A DNA stretch of 64,000 bases from positions 114,449-178,448 of the forward strand of contig NZ_LMUS01000008.1 of NCBI RefSeq assembly GCF_009765835.1. Reading direction: 5' to 3'. Origin of the DNA: Granulicella sp. L56 (lineage in GTDB: Bacteria; Acidobacteriota; Terriglobia; Terriglobales; Acidobacteriaceae). The notes beneath the pieces are model-generated. The model saw nothing but the letters and a program-made list of their open reading frames with translations, was not told the origin of the DNA and did no database searches. Each line of letters opens with the position of its first letter. The first letter of the stretch is position 1. Positions 53,637 through 62,312 of this stretch are shown here, one piece after another. The position numbers were made by a program, and so were the translations under genes.

Positions 53637-55484
53637 ATGTTCACAAGAGAGACTGGGGGCTCAATCGCAGCAATGGATGAAATCGAAAATGCCGGGATGA
53701 GGGATTTGATCTTGCTGGCGGGACCTACACAGTCGACAGAAGAGCAACGCCTCTTAAAACTGGCGACATGGATGGGTGTCTCGACCAGGGTTGTGGCAAT
53801 TCCGGAAGAACTGACTGTTCAGCAGTGTTTCCTCGACGAACTCCAGCGTGGTCCATGCTGTTTCGCGATGAGTGCAGCGACCCTTGCTGACCTGCACGCG
53901 GGTTTAACGGCGCTGCAACAGCTTCTCGATGATTCCTGCGCGGAATTGCTGGTCTTTGGGTGCAGCGACTCACAAGAGCAAACCACTGCACTCTCGTGGC
54001 TTACAGCGGGAATAGTTTGCGGAATAAGTCAGGTGGAAGGCCCAGATATGGTCTTTGCTTTGCCACGGGAAGCAATAGCCTTCAGCCGACAGCTTACCGG
54101 CCTTAGTTTTTCCCTGCAAAAGAGCGAGCCGACACCTGCTTTTCAATTACACAATGGGGCGTCCCTTCCCGGGACGATCATAACGGCGAACAATCGTCCG
54201 ATCTTTATCCAACAAGCCCGGGGGACGAGCCGGATCTTTCTGCTGGCTGGGCGTTCTCTGCCGGATATTAACGAGCCGGTGAACCGCAATCATGAGATCC
54301 AGGAGCACTATGACCGACTGATCCCAGTTCTAATTTTCCTCCGCTACTGCTTCAAAGAAAGCTGCTGGCAGGGCCCTGAACCTACGGCCCGCCTGATTAT
54401 CGACGATCCTTTGCTCACTGCGCGATATGGCTTCCTCGATCACGATGTCTTGGCTGCATCCATGCGGCGCAGTAACTACGGAACATCCATTGCTTTTATT
54501 CCCTGGAATTACTGGCGCACTTCCAGAGAAAGCGCTGCGCGGGTTCTTCACAAAAATTCCAACCTCTCGATCTGTATTCACGGCTGTGATCACACGAACA
54601 AGGAGTTTGAAGCGCATGACCAGACGCTTCTCGACAGGAAAGCCGGCCTGGCAGTACGAAGGATGGAGCTTCAAAGGAAACGCACTGACAGTGTTTTCGA
54701 ACATGTGATGGTGTTTCCTCAAGGCAGATTTTCCATGGCGGCGATCCCGGCATTGCGCGCCAACAACTATCTGGCAGCGGTGAACACAACCTGCTTCCCG
54801 ACAGACTCGGAGCCGGATGACCTCCACGTCGGCGATTTTCTCCGGCCGGCCATTACACGATATAACGGCTTCCCACTCTTCCGGAGACATTATCCTCGAA
54901 GCCTTTTCGATTTAGCGTTCGATCTCTTCCTCGGCAAACCGGCGCTTGTGGTGGAGCATCACGAGTACTTTCGGGATGGCACCGGAACATTGGAGAAATT
55001 GGTAGCTGCCTTATACCAGATCGAGCCGAATTTAACATGGCCTACGCTCACTTCACAGCTAACCAAAAGCTGTCTGAGGAGGAGCCTTGCGAATGGTTCA
55101 ACGGAGATACAATTCTTCACAAGAAGATTCCAATTAGTCCGTCGCGACGCGGAGGCAAACCATTTTCTACTTAGAAAACATGAACCAGATTCATCGGCGA
55201 TTCAGATGGTACTGGTTGATGGAAACAGAGTACCATTCACTTTCGAAGGAAGCTTTTTGAAACTGGAAGTGCAAATGGATGCCGGTCAGTTACGGAACAT
55301 CGAGATCGTGGATAGCCAGATAGCTAACCAGCATCTGAAGGGTTTCGGAATGGCTCACAATGCGCGCGTTCTGGTGCGCCGAGAGTTGTCCGAATTCAGG
55401 GATAATACACTTTCGAAGCACAGTGGACTGCTGAAGGCCGCCAAAAGAGTGGCCCGAGGAATGAAAGTTACTGGAGATACTTAA
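53637..55484 (+). CDS. Polysaccharide-deacetylase-like (NodB fold) protein
   Basis: 615 residues. The first 220 or so form an unrecognised alpha/beta domain starting 'LILLAGPTQSTEEQRLLKLATWMGVSTRVV'. The middle (about 240-480) resembles a carbohydrate-esterase-4 type barrel: 'ARLIIDDPLLTARYGFLD' supplies the DD metal/catalytic pair, 'CIHGCDHTNKEF' the HxxxH metal ligands, and 'VMVFPQGRFSMAAIPALRANNY' the barrel end. A beta-rich C-terminal part of about 130 residues follows. No signal peptide is visible, so it may act in the cytoplasm or on a lipid-linked glycan. An alternative ATG is at 53673. Gene pair with the acyltransferase 25 bases downstream suggests work on the same glycan. Confidence 0.68.
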   Translation: MFTRETGGSIAAMDEIENAGMRDLILLAGPTQSTEEQRLLKLATWMGVSTRVVAIPEELTVQQCFLDELQRGPCCFAMSAATLADLHAGLTALQQLLDDSCAELLVFGCSDSQEQTTALSWLTAGIVCGISQVEGPDMVFALPREAIAFSRQLTGLSFSLQKSEPTPAFQLHNGASLPGTIITANNRPIFIQQARGTSRIFLLAGRSLPDINEPVNRNHEIQEHYDRLIPVLIFLRYCFKESCWQGPEPTARLIIDDPLLTARYGFLDHDVLAASMRRSNYGTSIAFIPWNYWRTSRESAARVLHKNSNLSICIHGCDHTNKEFEAHDQTLLDRKAGLAVRRMELQRKRTDSVFEHVMVFPQGRFSMAAIPALRANNYLAAVNTTCFPTDSEPDDLHVGDFLRPAITRYNGFPLFRRHYPRSLFDLAFDLFLGKPALVVEHHEYFRDGTGTLEKLVAALYQIEPNLTWPTLTSQLTKSCLRRSLANGSTEIQFFTRRFQLVRRDAEANHFLLRKHEPDSSAIQMVLVDGNRVPFTFEGSFLKLEVQMDAGQLRNIEIVDSQIANQHLKGFGMAHNARVLVRRELSEFRDNTLSKHSGLLKAAKRVARGMKVTGDT

Positions 55485-55509
55485 CCGCGAAATAGGCGAT
55501 TTGAGGGCT

Positions 55510-56001
55510 ATGAAGAAATCTATTTTGAGACGTCTGGCGAATCGCATGCTGGGGATGATCGCTCGATTTGCGCCAGGAGCAACGACGGTGCGCCCGTTCC
55601 TTCATCGGTTGCGCGGCGTTCGCATTACCGGCCAGGTCTTTATCGGTGACGATGTTTACATCGAGAACGAATACCCAGAATGCATCGAACTGCACGATGG
55701 CGCGCAGATATGCCTCCGCTCCATTCTCCTAGCGCATACGCGCGGAAGCGGACAGATCGTTGTTGGGAAAGATGCATTTGTAGGGGCCAACTGCGTGCTG
55801 ACGGCTTCACCCGGGACCGTCCTCACGATTGGAGAGGGTGCTGTCATTGCCACATCTTCTGTGATCGCATCCAACGTGCCGCCTTATACGCTGTTCGGCA
55901 ACGAAAAGGCCAAGCCGCTCGCGACCATCACTGTGCCTCTCACGATGGATACTTCGTACGAGAGTTTTCTGTGCGGGATTCGACCGCTACGGAAGCCTTG
56001 A
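55510..56001 (+). CDS. Left-handed beta-helix (hexapeptide) acyltransferase
   Basis: 163 residues from ATG 55510; a TTG at 55501 is an equal alternative since the site GAGGG lies between them. A basic N-terminal helix (membrane-surface type) precedes hexapeptide repeats from about 38 to 130: 'GVRITGQVFIGDDVYIENEYPE', 'IVVGKDAFVGANCVLTA' and 'LTIGEGAVIATSSVIASNVPPYTLFGN'. Such enzymes O- or N-acetylate sugars using acyl-CoA or acyl-ACP. In this locus, with an ACP across the gap, an acyl-ACP donor is possible (inference). Confidence 0.83.
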   Translation: MKKSILRRLANRMLGMIARFAPGATTVRPFLHRLRGVRITGQVFIGDDVYIENEYPECIELHDGAQICLRSILLAHTRGSGQIVVGKDAFVGANCVLTASPGTVLTIGEGAVIATSSVIASNVPPYTLFGNEKAKPLATITVPLTMDTSYESFLCGIRPLRKP

Positions 56002-56023
56002 GTCTCACACCTGCGCGAGCTCG

Positions 56024-56776
56024 TCAGCAACTCAATCCGCCATCGACCACCAGAGTTTGCCCTGTGATGAAGCTCGCTTCTGGACGTAGCAGAAAGCATA
56101 TTAACGGCGTAACGTCGGTCACCGATCCGAGCCGGCCGATAGGGGTTCGATTCATGATCTGCCTGCGCTGTGCTTCCCCAAGGCCAGCTGAGAGTTCGGT
56201 TTCCAGGTAACCGGGAGCAACGGAGTTGACTGTGACACCGCGCCTGCCGACTTCTCGGGCCACTGATCTCGTGAGACCATCCATACCCGATTTCGACACG
56301 GAATATGCTGCAAGCCCGGTGTACCCTCTCGAGCCAACAATAGAACTTATGTTGATAATGCGCCCGCCATCTCCATGCCGAATCATGACTCTCAGAGCTA
56401 GCCTGCTAAGGCGCAAGGCGCTTAGAAGATTAACATTTATGATTCGTTCGGAGTCCACATTTGGAAATGTGGCCAGGATTCCTTCTCCCGTGATCGCGGC
56501 ATTGTTGACCAAGCCATAAAGCCCGTCATCCGCAGCCCAATCCATGACATGATCAAAAAACGTCTGCTCTTCCTCTTCGATCCCCATCTCCGATGCGGTC
56601 CAGAGAAACCCGCCTGTTGTTTTGTAAGACGATTCCAGTTTGTCGATCTCGATTGTTTTCTTTCGGCTGCATGTGGCTACGCGATATCCCTGGGCAAGCA
56701 AACTGGAGACGAGTTCCAATCCAAGTCCTCGGCTTCCTCCCGTGACAATAACAACCTGCCTGTGATTTGGCGTCAT
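56024..56776 (-). CDS. FabG-like short-chain dehydrogenase/reductase
   Basis: 250 residues from the ATG at 56776, which overlaps the upstream ligase stop by ATGA. Classical SDR: NADP-binding 'VTGGSRGLGLELVSSLL', 'GLVNNAAITG', catalytic 'NISSIVGSRGYTGLAAYSVSKSGMDGLTRSVARE' with Ser, Tyr and Lys in the SxxxxxxxxxxxxYxxxK spacing, and C-terminal 'FITGQTLVVDGGLSC'. Likely reduces a beta-ketoacyl-ACP or similar carbonyl. Third gene of the ACP-ligase-SDR operon. It faces the acyltransferase gene, with 22 bases between their stop codons. Confidence 0.92.
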   Translation of the reverse strand: MTPNHRQVVIVTGGSRGLGLELVSSLLAQGYRVATCSRKKTIEIDKLESSYKTTGGFLWTASEMGIEEEEQTFFDHVMDWAADDGLYGLVNNAAITGEGILATFPNVDSERIINVNLLSALRLSRLALRVMIRHGDGGRIINISSIVGSRGYTGLAAYSVSKSGMDGLTRSVAREVGRRGVTVNSVAPGYLETELSAGLGEAQRRQIMNRTPIGRLGSVTDVTPLICFLLRPEASFITGQTLVVDGGLSC

Positions 56777-58101
56777 CGCTGCCTGCACTTCTTGCCCGAC
56801 AAGTTGATAGGAATTTCTGGCACGAATTTTAGAATTCTCGGAACTTTGAAATTCTCCAGATGGAGCTTCGCAAATGAATAGATGGCCTGCCGGGCCTGGT
56901 CTTCGTTGGTGTCGGATGAGATGACGACTTCCGCCGAGACTATCGCGCCGCTGATAGGGTTCTTCTGGCCGAAGACGCGAATCTCTTTTACAAGAGGCAT
57001 CTTCAGCAAAGCAGCTTCCACCTCTTCCGGTCTCACCTTGGCTCCTCCCACGTTGATAACATCATCGGCCCGGCCCCTGAAGACTACACGATCCCCGATC
57101 TGCTCAACCAGATCGCCTGTGACCATCCACCCATCCTCTGTCCGTACTTTCACGATGGGATCAGTCAAATATTTCTCCATTGTGCGTGGACTTCTGACCT
57201 CAAGTACATCGCCCCTGATTCTAAGTCCGATTCCTTCAATATCCTGATCGAGCCACTTTGCTGGAAATCCTGCATGTCCGTCCTTAACGGCAAAGAGCGC
57301 GCCCGCCTCTGTCGAGGCATAGATGTGGGTGATTCTGGCCGATGGAAAAGCATCACGCAGCATGTCTATCGTGACCTGATCGACGGACTCTCCCCCAATC
57401 GTGATCTGCTTTAGCGGGATATCTCGGCCCTGGTTTTCCAGAACCAGCAAGATAGCCCGCCAGAAGGTTGGGGTTCCGCTCACATGGCTCGGCTGATGCT
57501 TCTGCAATGAGTTGGCCAGGTTAGCCACCGTCGGCACACTCGTTCCAACTAACTCCGATTCGCTGATCATGGCTGTGAGAAGTACTTGCAAACCGGCGAA
57601 ACTGGCGGGGTGGAACGTCAAAAGCCAGCGCGCTGATTCCTGCTTCACGTTTGCTATTCGGCCCAGAAGCGCTGGCAGCGAGTGGATCGCAATTTTGGGC
57701 TTTCCTGTTGTTCCCGAAGTTGTCAGCAGAATGCGAGGACCATAGGCTCGCGCGACCCCTCGCCCCCAGGGGAAACAGTGTTTGATCGACAATTTATCGT
57801 CGAGCACCACCGACACATCCCATGACTGCCAAACGGGATCGTCCTCGCCATAATGCTCACGAAGTAAGAGCAAATCGCAGCCACACAACTGACAAGCCAC
57901 CAGTGCTGCCACGATTTGATCCGCACATTGCGATGTCAGGGCAACGCGACATGCCGGAAATGTTGCAAGCACCTCTTGCAATCTTGCGGCAGCGCGACCA
58001 ATGTCGGTTCGCGTGAGAGAGACCCCGTCCTGGATGATGAATCTCCGGTCATCCGAGCGAAGAAAATCTTCCAGGCCGAGCAGCGCTGAATCAGTCTGCA
58101 T
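56773..58101 (-). CDS. AMP-forming acyl/aryl ligase (ANL superfamily)
   Basis: 442 residues, shorter than normal because the N-terminal domain is compact. Phosphate-binding loop 'LLTTSGTTGKPKIAIH' (127-136), 'YASTEAGALF', the 'TGDLVEQIGDRVVFRGRADDVINVGGAKVRPEEVE' hinge region, and a final 'INLSGKKCRQR' carrying the catalytic lysine. It activates a carboxylic acid as an adenylate and most likely loads it on the ACP encoded just upstream (11-base overlap). Substrate unknown. Confidence 0.9.
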   Translation of the reverse strand: MQTDSALLGLEDFLRSDDRRFIIQDGVSLTRTDIGRAAARLQEVLATFPACRVALTSQCADQIVAALVACQLCGCDLLLLREHYGEDDPVWQSWDVSVVLDDKLSIKHCFPWGRGVARAYGPRILLTTSGTTGKPKIAIHSLPALLGRIANVKQESARWLLTFHPASFAGLQVLLTAMISESELVGTSVPTVANLANSLQKHQPSHVSGTPTFWRAILLVLENQGRDIPLKQITIGGESVDQVTIDMLRDAFPSARITHIYASTEAGALFAVKDGHAGFPAKWLDQDIEGIGLRIRGDVLEVRSPRTMEKYLTDPIVKVRTEDGWMVTGDLVEQIGDRVVFRGRADDVINVGGAKVRPEEVEAALLKMPLVKEIRVFGQKNPISGAIVSAEVVISSDTNEDQARQAIYSFAKLHLENFKVPRILKFVPEIPINLSGKKCRQR

Positions 58102-58336
58102 ACATGCCTGCTAGCTCCCCCACAGTGCGGAAGTTTCTAAACCCCGCCTTGAATGGATCTTTTCTGGTGGCTTCCTGCATCTCCGTGATAAGTACCGCCA
58201 AATCGAGCGAGTCTATCTGAATATCCCCACCCAGAAGTCTCATATCGTCCTGCAGATGAACTTTATCCTGACCCTTCTGGATAAGGATTCTGTTGAGACT
58301 TGATTCCATATAACTACGCGCTTCATCCAACGTCAT
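58091..58336 (-). CDS. Acyl carrier protein
   Basis: 81 residues from ATG 58336, with AAAGGAC about 8 bases upstream. Four-helix ACP pattern; Ser43 in 'IDSLDLAVLITEMQE' is the phosphopantetheine site. The N-terminus reads 'MTLDEARSYMESSLNRILIQ'. This is a specialised ACP, not the fatty acid synthase one, because it is encoded with a ligase and a reductase and has a long loop before the Ser ('HLQDDMRLLGGDIQ'). First gene of the operon. Confidence 0.9.
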   Translation of the reverse strand: MTLDEARSYMESSLNRILIQKGQDKVHLQDDMRLLGGDIQIDSLDLAVLITEMQEATRKDPFKAGFRNFRTVGELAGMYAD

Positions 58337-58679
58337 TAAGGCCGTCCTTTCCCGCATCCCACGGTCTGGGAATTACTATCCATGGCGTGACGCAAGCTAT
58401 GGATAAAGTTTCCCACAATCAATTGGGAGGGCGAATCTTTAGCAGTAGCAGATATCTTTGCAGCGCCTCGTAAGGCTGTCTAGTCGTGGAAGCAAAATTT
58501 ACAGTCAATCTCTTTCGCCACTTTACATCAGGTCAGCGAATTCAGGGACAATAGAATCAGGATAAGGTCGACAGCTAAAGTATCAGGATGATCCATTCCT
58601 GGCCCAGCGACGGCATGCGTCAATTGCCTACAGAGGAGATATGGTGGAAAGCACTGGAGTTTTATTTGTCCTTTAAACC
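58337..58679 (-). other. Upstream region of the ACP operon without a gene
   Basis: About 340 bases between the ACP start and the PilZ terminator. I see no convincing coding frame or clear RNA motif. It must hold the promoter for the minus-strand ACP operon. No -35/-10 pair strong enough to report. Confidence 0.5.
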
Positions 58680-58708
58680 AAAAATGCTCGGCAATTCACC
58701 GAGCGTTT
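58680..58708 (-). terminator. Intrinsic terminator after the PilZ gene
   Basis: A 10-pair stem (58682-58691 with 58699-58708, one G-U pair), 7-base loop and TTTTT on the minus strand, 46 bases after the PilZ stop. It separates the NadE-like/ligase/PilZ unit from the ACP unit. Confidence 0.82.
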
Positions 58709-58754
58709 CGGGTCTCTCTGGATGAGTTAATGAATCCGATCTTATGGACCATGA

Positions 58755-59252
58755 TCAACTGTCAGCCAACCTCGGGATATATAACGAACCAGCAACGGCA
58801 AATCCCTGTTGATCTTCTTGATTTACAGAGCGGACTACATTGCCTTCAAACTTGAGGTCGGGTCCAGATGAGTGGGGCTGCGAACCGGGCATCGCTATTT
58901 CCAGTTCAATATTGACGTTCAGGCCAAGCCTGGCCGTGCTCTCAACGAAGACCCCGCTGATGCTGATATCACGAACAATGCCGAATGCCTGATGTATCTG
59001 CCCGTCGACGCCTAGCCAACGGATAGTGGCTGCCGAATCGAAGAGATACCTGGTAGCCTTTCGTCGCTCATTCGGATGTAATTTGGAGTATTCCGTGAAA
59101 TCTGCGATTGACTGGTTATCGTCAGTCTCGCGCCGCTTCTTTCGTCGTCCAATGCTTTCGGTGGCGTTGAATGCAAGCATCATTGTCGGCAGTGAAGCCT
59201 CTCCGGGTGTTTCTGGTGGAATACTACCTTTTGACTTTTTTGTATTGGTCAT
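58755..59252 (-). CDS. PilZ-domain protein (c-di-GMP binding)
   Basis: 165 residues. An acidic, disordered N-terminus of about 55 residues precedes a PilZ domain with both c-di-GMP motifs: 'NERRKATRYLF' (RxxxR type) and 'RDISISGVFVES' (D/NxSxxG). PilZ proteins bind cyclic di-GMP and change activity of exopolysaccharide, motility or other machines. It lies after the ligase with a 216-base gap and is likely co-transcribed from the NadE-like promoter or from its own. The neighbourhood suggests it tunes glycan export or modification. Confidence 0.9.
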   Translation of the reverse strand: MTNTKKSKGSIPPETPGEASLPTMMLAFNATESIGRRKKRRETDDNQSIADFTEYSKLHPNERRKATRYLFDSAATIRWLGVDGQIHQAFGIVRDISISGVFVESTARLGLNVNIELEIAMPGSQPHSSGPDLKFEGNVVRSVNQEDQQGFAVAGSLYIPRLADS

Positions 59253-59468
59253 CAGTTAAACCCTGCAAATAGGTTTCCAGCCTCACTGCATGAAAGCTTG
59301 ATATCTGATGCACGGGGTGGCTCCAAGCAACTTTCGCTTCTTTTCAATCTTCAAGGCCGTATGGATCGACCTTCAACTCTGCCAAACCTTGCGCTGCTCG
59401 CTAACCGCAAACCGCTTTTAAACGATCCGTCAAGATCCATGTCCGATGCGCCTGGACAATTTATCCGC

Positions 59469-61100
59469 TCATTGGCCGACACCAGGCTTCGGTTCCGGGT
59501 GCTCGAAGCTTTTTAGCCCGGATTTCATAACCTTGCCTGCACTATTTTTGGGAAGCGCGTTGAGCTGGATGATTTCTTTAGGAAGGTAGTGGAGCGGCAA
59601 GCGCTCGGCACAAAATGTACGGAAGCCCTGCAGAAACTGATCATCGCTACGGTCCCTTGGAACAACGAAAGCCCTCAGCGCTTCCCCGGAGATGGCATCT
59701 GCTACTCCGACCACAGCTACCTCCAGCAAGCCAGAAAACTCCAGCATTTGTTCCTCAAGGCCGCGGCAACTGGTGCGTGTGCCACCAATCTTTACGAAGT
59801 CCCTGGCCCGATCGACAATATTGATAAATCCATCCTCGTCGACAGTTGCCAGATCGCCGGTATAAAGCTTGCCCTTGCGAAATGTGGCTGCTGTCTCTTC
59901 CGGCTCTTCCCAGTAGCCCATGGCAATATTCGGGCCTTCGGCAACGATCTCACCTAGTTCATTTGCGCCAACCTCGTTGCCCTGTGCATCGACGATAGTG
60001 AGCGTCACTCCTGGGATGGCTCTGCCGATCGAGCCCATTTTTTTTTCAAGCATCTCAGGGGGGACGCAGGATAGGCGAGCGGTCGCCTCCGTCTGACCAT
60101 ACATCACAAATATTTTTGTATCAGGGAGCGCCTGGCCCAGTTCGCGGATGAAAGCCGGCGCCATGTGCCCTCCTGCCTGCTGCACATAGCGCAAATACGG
60201 AAACTTCATCGTATGGATGTTCGAACGGCGCAGCAGTATCTGGTAGTGACTCGGAACCCCGGCGAAACCTGTGCACCGGCTGTTCCTGAGATGTTGCAGA
60301 AAAGCTTCGGTGTACATGAAGCGATTGTCTAGAACCAGCTTGCCACCTACTGCCAAGTGAGTGTGTAACAGAGATGTCCCGAAGCAATAGTGAAGTGGCA
60401 ACACCGTAAACATGCTGTCATTTTCTGTTAAATTCAGGCACTCGATAATGGACTTGGTATTGGAGACAATATTACCGTGGGTCACCATCACGCCTCGTGG
60501 CTTTCCTGTCGAGCCTGACGTAAACATCAGCGCAGCCACATCGGAAGAGGTCAAACGAGGAAATTCGGCTTGTCTTGCCTCGGAATACAGCAGATGCTCA
60601 AAAACATAGACCTTTCGTTGAAAAGCATCCAGCGAGGCTGGCGCCTGGCTCACAATGCATGTCTGCGGTAAATCGGCAGCATTGCGTGCCAGAAACTTTG
60701 TGTCGACAAAGGCGAACTGTGCTTTGGTGGATTGCACAACAAAACCAAGATCCTGGCCCGAGGTGCTCATCGGCAATGGTATGCAGACCAATCCTGCTCG
60801 AAGAATAGCGAGATAGCTCGCTACCCAGAAGTATGAGTTGTCGGCAATCAGCAGAACGTGATCGCCCTTGTTTATTCCAGACGCCAGCAAAAACGACGAC
60901 AACTTGAGCGAAGCAGAATCCAGATCGCCAAAGGTCCACAAATCATTACCAGACTCCAGAGCAATTCGGCTGGCGTCTTTTCCCTCGAGCAGGTACCCAG
61001 CTACGCCTCCCGAGGGAAACGGCAGTGTGCAGGCTGAACCGCCAACGACTGTCGGAGCATAAGCAATACCGTTCGAATCGCTAAAAACCTGGTTGAGCAT
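59469..61100 (-). CDS. AMP-forming acyl-CoA/acyl-ACP ligase
   Basis: 543 residues, full-length ANL ligase. 'FTSGSTGKPRGVM' (193-205), 'YGQTEATARL' (334-343), 'LYTGDLATVDEDGFINIVDRARDFVKIGG' and catalytic Lys523 in 'PKNSAGKVMKSGLKSF' are all intact. The hinge segment 'TRTSCRGLEEQMLEFSG' differs from usual fatty acyl-CoA ligases. It activates a carboxylate; the substrate may be the product of the adjacent NadE-like enzyme or a free acid. Starts 15 bases after that gene, so co-translated. Confidence 0.92.
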   Translation of the reverse strand: MLNQVFSDSNGIAYAPTVVGGSACTLPFPSGGVAGYLLEGKDASRIALESGNDLWTFGDLDSASLKLSSFLLASGINKGDHVLLIADNSYFWVASYLAILRAGLVCIPLPMSTSGQDLGFVVQSTKAQFAFVDTKFLARNAADLPQTCIVSQAPASLDAFQRKVYVFEHLLYSEARQAEFPRLTSSDVAALMFTSGSTGKPRGVMVTHGNIVSNTKSIIECLNLTENDSMFTVLPLHYCFGTSLLHTHLAVGGKLVLDNRFMYTEAFLQHLRNSRCTGFAGVPSHYQILLRRSNIHTMKFPYLRYVQQAGGHMAPAFIRELGQALPDTKIFVMYGQTEATARLSCVPPEMLEKKMGSIGRAIPGVTLTIVDAQGNEVGANELGEIVAEGPNIAMGYWEEPEETAATFRKGKLYTGDLATVDEDGFINIVDRARDFVKIGGTRTSCRGLEEQMLEFSGLLEVAVVGVADAISGEALRAFVVPRDRSDDQFLQGFRTFCAERLPLHYLPKEIIQLNALPKNSAGKVMKSGLKSFEHPEPKPGVGQ

Positions 61101-61115
61101 AAGAACTTTCTCGCT

Positions 61116-62132
61116 CTAGCTTTTCAATACGTCAACGTAGCTGTCGGTCTCCTTCATCTTCCCCATCAACACTGGGGGAGCATGAAGATATCGCGCGGCG
61201 GACCGGGTGGACTCGATCTGGGAGTAGACGCGGGCTGCCTGAGCTTCGGTCAAGCCAGCCGCGGACGCAATCTCGGCGGGTGAAATGCCGTGATTAAGCC
61301 CGTACATGCAGAGGTCCATTTGCGGGAGTGGGAGCGAAAAATAAAACTCCTCCTGCGACTGTTCGAGCGAGTACGTGTCGGTCGTGCAGGGCCGCTGCTG
61401 AATCTCCTCAGGCACTCCCAGATAGGCTGCGAGCTGATACACCTGTGACTTATATAGATGAGCGATCGGCTTGAAGTCCGCCGACCCATCGCCATTCTTG
61501 ACGAAAAATCCTTGATCGTATTCCAACAGGTTAGGGGTCCCGGCAACCGCAAAATGAAAGCGGTCGGCGTAGTGATACTCCATCATCTTGCGAGCACGCT
61601 GCTTGAAGTTGGTCGCAGCAACAACACCAAGATAGGCCTCCGGGGTGAGACGGACTTTTTTCACCGTGCCATCAGGCGCATGAGCCACCAGTGAAAATAT
61701 CGCATATTGTTGTCTCTCAGAGACGGCCGGAAGTACGATCTTGCTCTTCCAGTTCTTTTCATATTCGGGGATGACAGTCTGAATAGCTTCATCCCTCCGT
61801 TCATAACAACGCGCACCTTGTAAGATGCCGGTGATGTCTTCGAGGTAGGAGCGTACGCCCAGTTCCTGGGCGACCATGCGCCCTAAGCGCAAACTCGTCG
61901 GGGATGAGTCCGTCTCCGGCATGAAGACCAGGGCGACGCGATCTCGGCCCAGGGCTCGTGCGCACAGGAATGCAACCACGCTGCTGTCTATCCCCCCTGA
62001 GACCCCTACTACCGCTCCTTGCCTTTTGAATTGGCGAAATACAACGTCCCGGATAGACTCCGCAAGGCGATCGACTTCGGCGGCAGCATCAATTTTTAAC
62101 ACGTCAGAGCTAATTGACAATTCAGTCACCAT
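61116..62132 (-). CDS. NAD-synthetase-like N-type ATP pyrophosphatase
   Basis: 338 residues; TGGAG before ATG 62132. P-loop 'VSGGIDSS' (44-51), 'TNFKQRARKMMEYHYAD' and 'GTPNLLEYDQGFFVKNGDGSADFKPIAHLYKSQVY' (199-232) match the ammonia-dependent NadE core. The glutaminase domain of two-domain NadE is absent. Instead of the 'GTDHAAE' of true NadE it reads 'GTPNLLE', and it ends with an unusual helical region. Its place beside an acyl ligase in a glycan locus argues for a recruited amide-forming or adenylating role. A housekeeping NAD synthetase function cannot be excluded. Confidence 0.85.
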   Translation of the reverse strand: MVTELSISSDVLKIDAAAEVDRLAESIRDVVFRQFKRQGAVVGVSGGIDSSVVAFLCARALGRDRVALVFMPETDSSPTSLRLGRMVAQELGVRSYLEDITGILQGARCYERRDEAIQTVIPEYEKNWKSKIVLPAVSERQQYAIFSLVAHAPDGTVKKVRLTPEAYLGVVAATNFKQRARKMMEYHYADRFHFAVAGTPNLLEYDQGFFVKNGDGSADFKPIAHLYKSQVYQLAAYLGVPEEIQQRPCTTDTYSLEQSQEEFYFSLPLPQMDLCMYGLNHGISPAEIASAAGLTEAQAARVYSQIESTRSAARYLHAPPVLMGKMKETDSYVDVLKS

Positions 62133-62312
62133 CTTTGTCTCCAGATTTAAAATATGAAAAAGCAGTCTTCCAGCATTTCTGGTTCACGTCAAAGGTCTTA
62201 CTCTTCTAGAGGCAAGGATTGCTTCGGTGAGCTTCCTTGAAAATTGCCTCCGGGTTAGAAAGAAAACTCCGGCAAACAGAGTTGCTTTATCAGAAGACGA
62301 TGAGCGAGAGTC

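Noticed and set aside
52644..53700. Integration duplicate of the tRNA-Ser 3' end
   Set aside because: No second copy of the T-arm/acceptor sequence was found in the window; an attachment site cannot be claimed.
59298..59516. Plus-strand frame of 72 codons beside the ligase end
   Set aside because: No ribosome site, overlaps the ligase stop, residue composition is random.
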